Shown piece after piece: positions 10,601 to 19,200 of a DNA stretch of 64,000 nt. Origin of the DNA: Nemertoderma westbladi (taxonomy: Eukaryota; Xenacoelomorpha; Nemertodermatida; Nemertodermatidae); contig JAUCBJ010006937.1 in NCBI GenBank assembly GCA_032718475.1, positions 124,001-188,000 on the forward strand, given 5' to 3'. A program made the position numbers and the translations under genes. The notes under the pieces were generated by a model, which made no database searches, was not told where the DNA came from, and saw only the letters and a list, made by a program, of their open reading frames with translations. Each line of letters begins with the position of its first letter. The first letter of the stretch is position 1.

Positions 10601-11568
10601 GCTTCGAGTTCGGCTTGTTCCTGCAGATGAGAGATTCTCGCTACATTCGCAACACGTATTTTCTCTTCCTCTACTGCTGTTTGTATCATTAGAAGTTGAG
10701 CTTGTTCTTCCATCTCGTGTTGCTGTCTGTAGAACTGCTGCTGTTGTCGAGCAACTTCTGACGTGACCATACTTCCCTCGCAGATTTCGCTGCGAATACT
10801 TACCAGCGATTGATTTAGTATTCCCGGTGCCGATTCGATTTGTGCGAATGAAGTTTCCCTCGTGTATTCCGGCACGGTTTCCAAATCGCCGACGTCTTCG
10901 CCGCACATGCGTAAGTGGTCCGTCAGGTGTTTCAATTGTCCATCCAGTCGGTACAGTTCCTGTTCTTCCTCGGGCTGTAATAATTCGTCCGAAACTGACT
11001 CACCTAACAACTGGTCCGCTTGTTCCTGTTGTATCTGTCTAATCGTCGACTTAAACTGAATCAGTTTCTCTCTAGCGATCATTAGTTTCTCGAGGATTCT
11101 AAGTTGAGTATCCATGTCCTGTCTCTGTCTAGCTAGATCTTGTAGACCAATTAGGTTATCTACGGACTTGTGTACTCTACTTTGTACTCTAACCTGGAGG
11201 GTGTAGAACTCGAATCGAGACATCGGAGCGGTCAACTCGTCTAATATGCGATGACCTTCTCCAATACTCCTGGTTATATGCGCCATATATCCTCCGACGC
11301 TTCTAACCACACTTTCTGTGCTTCCTGCTGAACTTACCATGTCCGATTCCCTATATCTAGGTTGCGGAACAGTTAGAAAGTCCTCGGTCCTGCCGTCGCC
11401 TCGTACTACGGCATCCGGTACTCCCGTTGGATGTACTGGTGACGCACACGGTGTAGGTTCGGTAGGCTCGCGAGTCTTCCCCTGTGGTTCTTCCGCTGCT
11501 GACTTATCCGCGTCACACGAGTCATAGTCGGTAGGTGTGTTCTTCGTATAGTCTTGTTTGTCACTCAT
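7564..11568 (-). CDS. gag: BEL/Pao Gag with protease N-terminus (element I)
   Basis: A 1,334-aa frame from an ATG with G at -3. The N-terminal region is charged. Residues about 270-470 form an Ala/Glu/Gln/Arg-rich coiled coil with repeated ELERQTAAA and ELAQRTAAA units. A disordered Ser/Thr/Pro region follows with two 28-residue tandem repeats (84-bp units near 9570-9735). The capsid-like BEL domain (PPKFSGSSKHWHTFVDY, then NYLLQTLSGEPKR) starts near residue 850. CWRCTRHGHVRKDC is a CX2CX4HX4C zinc knuckle near residue 1120, with a second Cys/His cluster after it. The protease active site is AILDSASSHSYVD (D1255). It is much longer at the N-terminus than usual BEL Gag. It should bind RNA, form particles and carry half of the protease. 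Confidence 0.9.
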   Translation of the reverse strand: MSDKQDYTKNTPTDYDSCDADKSAAEEPQGKTREPTEPTPCASPVHPTGVPDAVVRGDGRTEDFLTVPQPRYRESDMVSSAGSTESVVRSVGGYMAHITRSIGEGHRILDELTAPMSRFEFYTLQVRVQSRVHKSVDNLIGLQDLARQRQDMDTQLRILEKLMIAREKLIQFKSTIRQIQQEQADQLLGESVSDELLQPEEEQELYRLDGQLKHLTDHLRMCGEDVGDLETVPEYTRETSFAQIESAPGILNQSLVSIRSEICEGSMVTSEVARQQQQFYRQQHEMEEQAQLLMIQTAVEEEKIRVANVARISHLQEQAELEAAEMERLELDIAQQAAAAELAQRTAAAELERQTAAAAAAAELERQTATAELAQRTAAAELERQTAAAELERQRLVSEARVEMKTRQIKAQQAIRQAEFEAQQQQTEQREKEVKLRFELEKRARELAETKENLDLLARDRSMRSRDGHDLDQLEVRHRQIQERKKEGSIGAPRRERQLVKDVCQRFPQVTHMFAPVTTKEPVSIAGSSDISPIHGATEHRFVIPDEFIPPRATSSPIPRVKVSNPPITDRSSLLTGPALLTTKQVSPPLTPKPVTHYAYPMTFRPTRPVVSNAVIRPPVQFTSQSTTSRKTCEPTEQRRTVDTRPFNQFTSQSTTSRKTCEPTEQRRSVDDVPKRAVRIRTTQRTRARRPPYPDDSSTSSESDYPKREVFRTGAADEYKRERSDNSFADNPPQNTPTQKALQPTDAISTQQFADILRPVVNKLAQIEERLEEVQTDSSRNTEFEHNRHPKAPQRPVPSNPTSYQGKAPRRENINQCTNQGRETLNVAEEIAKFAARQGLPVQQPPKFSGSSKHWHTFVDYIESQIAVCAFTSREKFNYLLQTLSGEPKRLAETFVGVPDAFELAYDRLTSIYGGTVSMARSVIEELCKGGAITKPVDLLKLADEIKNAITTLRSIGQLDYGNTPTVLLKIIGRLHHRLRREWRKVEYQREERGGFLKLEDVYLLISREAVVETRSNYTDQHIVAEGITLPSSNRQKPQTTSTKTATYATPTESRQFSDGNRVSAPIGTKQTRQQLSADFNGCQYCEHLGKRYIGHKLRGCRQFRELNSEERRLQIRPLDSCWRCTRHGHVRKDCPNTDTCPSCGRNHDGLLHTDSHTPTKRFAREHPEAAARCDAAYRKRESKTTPTFVTHIEDCFSEQSGSSDEESEDDDVYSNGDEQPSIALLTTDQLKGFSVIPIKVTGTKGSKRIYAILDSASSHSYVDEKIADVVTDLKQGKHVSYTVSSMHGQRAIPVTRVKLDLDSLLPKSQHSERERSLLPFREPLRPRRTLVTY
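9568..9735 (-). repeat. 84-bp tandem duplication in gag I
   Basis: Two adjacent 84-bp units, offset by exactly 84 bases, encode QFTSQSTTSRKTCEPTEQRR twice. Each contains one copy of the element's 18-bp word. The unit is in frame, so gag is lengthened rather than broken. Confidence 0.85.
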
Positions 11569-11653
11569 TTCGGTAGTTGTAAGTCAAGTGAAGTGAGTGT
11601 CAAAGTATCGAGTTTACCGTATTTGTATAAAACGGTACTAATTACAGTCATAT

Positions 11654-11776
11654 AAAATTAGCCTACCGGCCGATTTTATAGCAGATGGATAAAATTAGCC
11701 TAAACGGCCAATTTTACAGCAAATAAATGTCACGGAATAAGTATATAATAAAATTAGCCTAGCGGCCAATTTTATA
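11654..11776. repeat. Three repeats AAAATTAGCCTANCGGCC in the leader of element I
   Basis: Near-identical 27-bp units begin at 11654, 11691 and 11750. Each reads AAAATTAGCCTA, one variable base, CGGCC, one variable base, ATTTTA, and has weak dyad symmetry (TAAAAT at one end, ATTTTA at the other). They sit just upstream of the gag start. Spacing is 37 and 59 bp. Candidate roles are protein-binding sites or part of a packaging or primer region; none is shown. Confidence 0.7.
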
Positions 11777-12662
11777 ACAAATAAATCGGATAACGATATG
11801 CGTTATCAAAAGGTAAATTAAATACAATAATACGGACTAATTCAGCAATGAACAAAGAAATCATACGGAATGCATAAATACTTGAGACAGTGGAACCCAC
11901 AATAATTTTAACTAATACGGTAATGCCTAACTTATTTATGCAACTTTTCGAACTCACCCACTCCAATAATTCTCCAGAAAAACAGATTCCCAGATACAAA
12001 CCGGACGTGAACCTTTCCGTTTTTAACGTTGCGGACGAAACGCGATTTTCCCAACCAAAGTTGTTGAGTTATCTATCTCCCAAACTTGCTAAACACGGTC
12101 TTGCTCCCGTTACAGCCTAGAAATGAGTTCTGAATCCTGAAAAAACAAAAGAGTTAGGTTTTACTTTACGAAAATTTTGTACCGGTACAATATGGTATTT
12201 AAACCCTTTTTAAACACCGGTATTCAATTCCAAAATATTTTACACGCGGTTTTAATCAAATTTTATTTCAAAAAATTAGCACTTAGCTAATCAAATGCGA
12301 ATTTTTACCTCAAAATACAAAATTTTCAAATAACTTTAGTCCTACCGAACCGTAGTTCAGTAAAACATATTCCTACTAAATTGGAGAGATACGCCTATTC
12401 CTACTATCGGAAGAGACGGTAACAATACCTGCAATATCCTACTGTAAAGTTTGTAAATCAAATCATAAATCCGACCTTCTCACCAAAACAGTAAACCCTA
12501 AGTAAGCGAATATATTGCAGTATCGATCTCTTTTAACCGGTGAGGCAGAAAACAGTCTACGAGCAGACAAAACTTCGATAAAACAAAATCCCGCGCAGCG
12601 AATCCTAAAATCAGGCTGACTCACTGACGGACTAAGGGGCTCGTATACTTTGCCGCGGTGTG

Positions 12663-12669
12663 ATTTATA
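12663..12669 (-). promoter_or_regulatory. Candidate TATA box for element I
   Basis: The minus strand reads CCATATAAATCACACC, followed about 40 bases later by GTCAGTGAG, which resembles an initiator. Its position about 1.1 kb upstream of gag fits an LTR promoter. The assignment is by motif only. Confidence 0.3.
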
Positions 12670-14095
12670 TGGTTGGGCGAAGAGACGCTAGCTAGGTACA
12701 GAGGCAGATATTTGGAGATGTCTAACTAGCGAGCAAAGTGCAGTAAGGACGAAAGTTAATTTTATATATTTTGAGGTGTAAATAATTTTTTAACGCGCGT
12801 GTGTTAATTCTGAACGGTCAAAGCAGTTTTGCTCCTTCACATATATAATTACTGGGTACGGTGTGCATTTTACGAATATTCTAATTTTATAACTTGTAGG
12901 TCCAATACTCACGAATGATAAGGTTCCTTCCCCTCTTGCGTATTTCCAGGACTCAAATTCAGGCATAAGGTTAATACTACGCCCAGAATTCGGCAATTTT
13001 TGGTACCAGGTCCCTGATACTAAGAAGAGATGTGTTAGTTTACTACTGTAGGCGTACGGGTACTAATAGCTATCCTGGCTCCTATCTAGAATTTTAGTCA
13101 CCCAGGTAGTCCAGGTAACTTCCTATTAGGGCGTTGGCGGGGACACGGTAGATGTTAGTATATCCCTGATAGCCTCAATTTATTTGCGCCTAGCGTAAAC
13201 TGCCCTACCGCCTGAACGGTACAATCCCAATTCAGGTGAAAACACAGCAACCCCCCTAGCCTACAAGTTCTAATGCACTGGACACCGTTGTACGGCAAAT
13301 AGTCGCACACGCACCTGTACTTAGCAGGAGTTAAGCGTACAGTTTGCTGCACCCTAACCAATGTGTATGCCTTGTACCGGTGTGCCTACGTCCTATCTGC
13401 GTACTAGTATCTCTGCTCTCTCTCCCTCCCCCCCCCGTAGGAATATGAAGGTCTACTGCGGTTTTTCCTGAATCAAGACAGTACAGTCCCTATGATGTAA
13501 TTTTGGGCTTACAGCGTGTCACTACGTCTACCTTTTGATCTTTTGGTCTTACACTTAGGTAGCAAGGATCGAACGCTGTCTAACCTTTCAGGCGATGGGC
13601 GAATAACTCTAGATGGTATTGCGGGTTGTCTCTCGTCTACATTCCCGTGATGTTCCCGTTCATTGCTGCGGCCCGATCTCTAGCTGGCCATCCTGTCCCC
13701 GAGTTTGTTCACCGTAGTGAAACCATAGTAAAACAGATAGAAAAGCTGAGATGTGACTGGTATTTCTGACTTTTATTACAAAAGATACAATTATAATACA
13801 ATGTAATCTGAGAATAAACTAAGCACGACAGAATAAATGATTGTATATTAGGTAATGGTTGAGAGAGATAACTAATGAACGAATCGCACCTTTATATACT
13901 AAATTTGTGCTGCAATCAATCGAGAAAATTCTCGATTGTTCTATGGGTTCTAACGAGGTTTTAAAGATAGCTTATTGGTCCAGCTAATATATAACTTGCA
14001 CGACATTGGTTACAATCAAATAACTACAGCCTTATTGGTACAGACAAATGCAATTAATTTGTAGCGGTAAATTTAAATGAGTTGAAATTCTGCAC

Positions 14096-14182
14096 AAAAA
14101 ATAATTCGCACTTACTAGGATTCGAACTCGATACCTACTACACATATAATTTCCAACGCTCTACCAACTGAGCTACTGAACC
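14096..14182 (-). repeat. tRNA-like sequence (tRNA pseudogene or SINE head)
   Basis: On the minus strand a box A match (TAGCTCAGTTGGTAGAGC) is followed by a box B match (GAGTTCGAATCC) and a T6 Pol III terminator. The acceptor ends do not pair, the T stem has mismatches, and no clean anticodon arm can be drawn. It is therefore not a functional tRNA gene. It may be a tRNA-derived repeat. Confidence 0.5.
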
Positions 14183-14308
14183 ACTTGACCGATAGATGCA
14201 TAATAGATAGAACCAATACTAATGAGAACTCAAAGCAATCTTTACAAAGTTAATTCGAATAAAATAAAATTTTGAAAATCCACGGCATTTAGGGAATATA
14301 ATTCTATA

Positions 14309-16264
14309 CAATAAGATGATAGATGCCTATATAGCAATGTTATTTAATAAACTGAACTGAATTATTCTGCAATCACTATAGTTTCAGACTTTCTGGACTT
14401 ATAATTAACTGATCTAATTTGTAACGGATATAATCGTAAATATGGACCCAAATCGCCAAATTATCGGCGAATTACGTAACACGATAGATCTACTGGAATA
14501 TTCGCAACCCGGATCCCCTGACTTTGATACAAATTGGAGCACCCTGCTAAATGAGAACGTGCGAGTCGTTAAATTCACCGGGCGAGAGGGACCGGATTCC
14601 AAGAATCTACGAGCCCTCCGGTTAGCCGATGCTAGTACGAGACTGAAAAGAACTCAGAACGCAAAGGCAACCGGAGGGGAGGATTCGTCGTTTTGGGAAA
14701 TGTTCCGGCAAAGCGTCTACAGATCCCGATGTTTGATCTACGACAACGAGGGAAACGCGACGCCTACCTCGAAAGCGATTACGTTGGCGAGATGTCAAAG
14801 TTTCGTCGACGACAAGAGTACGTACCTCGCCCACTGGGGAAACCTGTCGGAGTGTACGGCGACGCTTCGAGAGGAACGTATATCGACCATCCAGAATCGC
14901 GACGACTACCAAGAAAAGTACGGGGCGAAAGAATACGGTCGATCCTTGGTCGTCGTCCTCGGAACACTGGACGGTTTGGTATTGGTGTGTCGAATATTTA
15001 CGACGCCCAGACAGGAAGTGCAGGCAGCCGGAGCGATCTGGTTGCTACCTCCGGAAATCCAAAAGATCCTCTTCGACTTCGATGTCATTAAAATCGGGTC
15101 GGATATAAAGGCGGACGTCCGGAACGACTACGCGAACGCTCCCTCAGGAAGAAACCGACGGGACGACCTCAACGCCCTAAGCCATTGCGTCGACACTCAA
15201 ACGCTACTAGCCTGGTTATGATTCTCCGAGTTCATGCGAGGATTCCGGGAGGTAAGACCGACGAAATCCGGGATCGGCTACCTCGCTGTGCTAAACGGCG
15301 GCATCGACTTCAAACCCCAGAAATTCCGGGACTATAATAAAATATATGGTGGATACCCGGGATTAGAAATAAAGAGCGAGCGAGGGGGTTGATGGAAGGA
15401 TGTTGACCGGAAGTGGACGATACACCAAAGGTGGGAGAATCCCGATCGACGGAACTACGTCTACGTCGTTATGGAGTGCTACACCGTCGCTAAGTTTATC
15501 TGTAAAACTCTCGATAACCTCATTACGGCGGTTCCTCTTTCCTTCGTCGACTACGACTGGAACGAGGTTATAAACCACGCATTCAAAGCGGTCGAGAACA
15601 TCACACCGGGAGAGACTAAACGAAAACGCTCGCCGTTATCGATTCCTGGGACGAGAGCGGACCTTACGACATCCCCACGATTACGGATCTTCTCGGTGCG
15701 GAGGAGCCTCTGATCTCTTCGGAAGGGGAAGAAATATGGCTAAACGAGGGCATTCTTCTCTCCACCCCGAAGCGACAACTCGAGCCAGAGGCCGCTTACC
15801 AACCGGCCGCCAAACGGGTTGCCTCCACCGAACCTACGACGGAAGCGGGCGTTTCCTCACCACTCGGCTTCGGTAGCCCTGCGAGGGAGTTGGTTACTAC
15901 CTTAATTAAATGACTTCGGCGATACGTGCCAAAGGTTATCCCCGTATCCTTTCCCGGGTGGCGAAGACTGGTCGTCGGAGATTCCGAGTACCAGCAATCA
16001 ACTGACCCGCTCAGCGATATTGGTCGAGAAGGGCCCCAGCGCTGCGCCGACTCCCGACGATCTCCTCGGAATCCCTCCGTCGAAAACCCCGGCACCTCTT
16101 CGCCGACCAGCGGTGGCTACTACACCCTCCGTTCCTCAGGATCCTATGCGACTAACCCGTTGGTACGCCGAGCAAACCGAATGGATCCACCGCCAGAAAC
16201 GGTCGTCCGAGTTGAGGCCGACGGGACACAAAGAAGGTTATCGGAGCGAAGAACTACTACACCA
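14309..16264 (+). repeat. Upstream copy of a 1.96-kb direct repeat (partner at 22861-24818)
   Basis: This segment matches 22861-24818 at an offset of 8,552 (8,554 after a 2-bp indel near 15905), with fewer than ten differences. Left flanks are unrelated; the partner's boundary falls directly after an AG. Right flanks diverge after ACACCA: this copy enters gag of element II, the partner continues its own ORF. The copies do not behave as LTRs: they lack TG ends, target-site duplication and a primer-binding site. Confidence 0.92.
14442..16264 (+). pseudogene. Truncated copy of the exonuclease-like ORF, fused to gag of element II
   Basis: It encodes the same protein as 22994 onward: LIYDNEG (D101, E103), KIGSDIKAD (D225) and CVDT (D251). 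The frame stops at TGA 15219-15221, exactly as in the downstream copy. Unlike that copy it has a second TGA near 15391 (CGA there). The later frame change is shared. The coding sequence ends abruptly at 16264, so the C-terminal zinc knuckles are missing. The segment then runs into truncated gag, and an alternative frame from 15926 stays open across the junction. Probably nonfunctional. It is either a remnant of a tandem element copy or a template-switch product. Confidence 0.8.
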
Positions 16265-19200
16265 TTTACATCCACACCACAAACCCGTAGTCACGTCATC
16301 ATTAAAACTCCACCTATCATTGATCCATCGAGTATGGGAGTGAGTGCCAATAACTATAACCCTCCGAGTCACTCCAGTTCAGACGACGTCAGTATTATCC
16401 GGGCGTTGGAAAACCGCCTTGCCATGCCTAAGATAGAGATCCGCACCTTTGAAGGAGATCCCGTCGATTACCTCAGATTCAAGAAACGGTTCTTTGCGCA
16501 GATTGGATCAACGGACATAGCCGACGCACAGAAATTGGTATATTTATTGCAATACCTGGGTGACAAACCACGCAGAATTATTGCATGTTTTGAGGGAGGT
16601 TCTCATGAGGCATACTATGACGCATGGAAAACTCTAGATAAAAGATACGGAAATACCGGAACTATAATTAATAAAACTCTAGAGAGACTGATACAGGACG
16701 CGGGATCACTAGGGGACCCACAGAACATCCAGGAATTCTCCGACTCTATGAAGGATGCCTACTATACTCTGAAACCCTTAAATAAGGAGGACCAGGTGAA
16801 CAACATTCTAAACCTCCGACAGATCGCCCGGAAGTTCCCCGTATGGCTACAAAGTAAGTGGGCTTATAAATGCGTAGATCTCCGGCGCAGACATCCAGAT
16901 CGAGATCCTAGCTTCCTTGAAATGTCGGCATTCCTGGACGATATTTCCGAAGCCATGAATGACTCGATGTTTTTAAAACAGAGTCTCGCCAAGTTGGACG
17001 GAATAGAGAGCAACTCCAGGAGTAAGATAACCCCTCCGAAACCGAGATTCCGCCCTCCACCGGTGAGTACGATGGCCATCACCATGGCCGAGGATTCCGA
17101 CGACGAAGACTACGAGGAACCGACATCCGCTGAGGAATGGGCATGTTATCTCGCGAATTGGGCACCCGAAAGGGAAGGCATCACAAATTCCCTGCTCTGT
17201 CTCTTCTGTGGAGAGAAACATAAAGTGGAATTCTGCAGGAAGTTTCAGTTCGCCGAACTCGTCCCACGCCTCAAGGCGATAATGAAACACCGAGGATGCT
17301 TCCGGTGTCTTGGAACAGGTCACTATGTTCGGGATTGCGACCAAAGATCATGCTGTGCCGTCTGTAACGACCAACGTTATCACACGCTCCTCCACATCCC
17401 CGCGAACTTCGATTTCACTACCCTCCCCTTTCAGATCGAAGCCAAGCGAAGAGGAGAAACAAACCACGTTTTCAAAGGAACCCGGACAACCCAACGGAGA
17501 GAAACCAACCCGTTTAAAATCTCCACCGATACACCACAAGTAACAAATATTTCGGCCACGATTAATCTTATAAATCGCCGCTACATGGTCTTCGCAAAGG
17601 TAATCCCAGTAAGGATTCAAGGAGTCGGCAAATCCTTGACGACGCTCGCGTTCCTTGATAACGGGTCCGACGGAACCATCATCGACCGGGATTTCCTCGA
17701 GCAACTCGGCCTAGAATATGAACCTTGTAAACGGCCCATACAAACCATCACCGATAACAGAGAGGTAGAGTCCGGGGAGGTGCAACTCCAGATGGAAGGA
17801 GTGATGAAGGGCTACGAAACGGTTAAGTTAACCATCAAGAACGCCTTGGTACACACAGACCTCCGAGTGCGGTTCCGACAATCAGCCGAGTATGCCCCCC
17901 TCATACAATTGGACCGAGACGATATAGATCTGAGGTGTCCGCAGTTGGACGTAAACCGCATCACCCTACTGATCGGACTTGATACACCGGCACTACACAT
18001 CCCCACCGGAGATATCGCCCGATCCATAAAACAGGACGACGGATTTTATGCTGAACGAACAATAATGGGATGGACACTCTGCGGCATTAAGGAAGAAACT
18101 ACTGACACCTATACCTACCTTCCCAAATGTCAGATTAAAGAGAATGCAACCTCCGTGGGTTATTGCTCAGCTACGGACATTGACGAGGATTTGTTTCTAG
18201 AGACCGAGAAAACCCAACAAGAGATGACGAAATATTTTAATCTAGAGACCCAGGAGTTCGCTGAAAAGGACGAAAACCCGTCCGAAGAGGATCAATATTG
18301 TATGGACGTTCTCGACCAGGCCACGTTCAAAGACGGACACTGGTGTTCACCTATGTTATGGAAGGACCCAAACAAACCAATGGCAAACAACGCCAGCATG
18401 GCACTTAGGCGACTTAAGGGGATTCTACGCCGGCTGAATGACCAACCCGAGATAAAGGAGAAATATAATACCGTAATCCAAGGATATCTCGACGATGGAT
18501 TAGCAGAAATGGTACCACGGAATGAACTGCAAGGTGGTAAAAGAACATATTATCTCCCAACCCACTATGTGGTAGAAGCCCGGAAGGGTGGGAAAATCCG
18601 AGTGGTAAATGATGCCGCCGCTACGTACCAGGGTGAATCCCTAAACAGTCAGCTTTACACGGGACCCAACATATATAGTACACTCATCGGCGTACTGATC
18701 AGGTTCAGGGAAAACCGGGTAGCATTCACCTGCGACATCAAGGCCATGTTTCATCAAGTTCATACGCTACCAAGAGACTCAGACTGTCTACGTATCCTAT
18801 GGACGGATAAAACACTAACTCAACAGGAGATTAGTCAACTTACGATAAAGGACGTAGACATAATGCGTATGGTTGTCAGGATCTTCGGCGCTAAGGACTC
18901 GCCGGTAGCATGCAGTGACATGCTGAAGAGGACGGCAACTATGTGCGAAAACGAGTTGCCTCCAACCATCATAGAAACCATCCGACGATGCTTTTACGTG
19001 GACGATGGATGCGCCGGCGCAGATAATGTGGACGAGGCATACCGGCTAGCAATGGGGATGGTAGAATATCTAAAGAAAGGAGGTTTTCCGCTCGTGAAGT
19101 TCAGATCCCACGACAAAACCCTTATGGAAAAGTTTCCGGAGGACATCCGACTGGAAAATAACAAAATGTATTCGGAGGATGTGGAACATCGTGTACTCGG

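Larger units (their letters stand above)
1414..11480. repeat. Dispersed 18-bp word of element I (7 copies)
   Basis: The word TAGGCTCGCRAGTCTTCC, with small variations, occurs at 1414-1431, 2560-2577, 5072-5089, 9579-9596, 9663-9680 and 11463-11480. A 16/18 match in the opposite orientation lies at 7101-7118. Copies at 2557-2584 and 5069-5096 are identical over 28 bp. Some copies are read as GRLASLP-like peptides, others as KTREPTE or KTCEPTE in a different frame, and one is noncoding. The sequence is therefore conserved at the nucleotide level. The centre CTCGCGAG is palindromic in two copies. Confidence 0.75.
1..12670 (-). mobile_element. Element I: BEL/Pao LTR retrotransposon with third ORF (left end outside window)
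   Basis: In minus orientation the order is leader/LTR candidate, gag (11568 to 7564), pol (7603 to 2861), a 0.66-kb spacer, then an exonuclease-like ORF from 2202 to beyond base 1. Gag-protease-RT-RNase H-integrase order, with integrase last, is the BEL/Pao and Ty3 layout. The long linker between gag and the DSAS protease, and the integrase C-terminal domain ending in a QRLVLLEE-like motif, are BEL/Pao features. No stop interrupts any of the three frames except the gag/pol boundary. The right limit is set at a candidate TATA box and is approximate, because no LTR pair can be seen with the 3' end missing. Confidence 0.85.
11569..14308 (-). other. Upstream region of element I: leader and probable 5' LTR, no gene
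   Basis: About 2.7 kb without convincing coding sequence. Nearest to gag is an array of three 27-bp repeats (11654-11776). A minus-strand TATAAAT at 12663-12669 sits about 40 bases before an initiator-like TCAGT. A donor-like GGGTGAGT lies near 11955 on the minus strand. LTR ends cannot be assigned because the partner LTR lies outside the window. A short C9 run is at 13428-13436. Confidence 0.45.

Noticed and set aside
10265-10906. Long overlapping frames opposite and beside the gag I coiled coil
   Set aside because: They are shadows of the GCC/GCT-rich repeats encoding the coiled coil; the gag frame alone has domain content.
11890-12120. 76-codon plus-strand ORF in the leader region of element I
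   Set aside because: Short, antisense to the element, no recognisable motif and weak start context.
14096-14182. Functional tRNA gene
   Set aside because: Box A, box B and a terminator are present, but acceptor and T stems do not pair and no anticodon arm is clear.
15926-16264. ATG at 15926 as the true start of Gag II
   Set aside because: The first 113 codons are an out-of-frame reading of the duplicated exonuclease segment, with no Gag resemblance.
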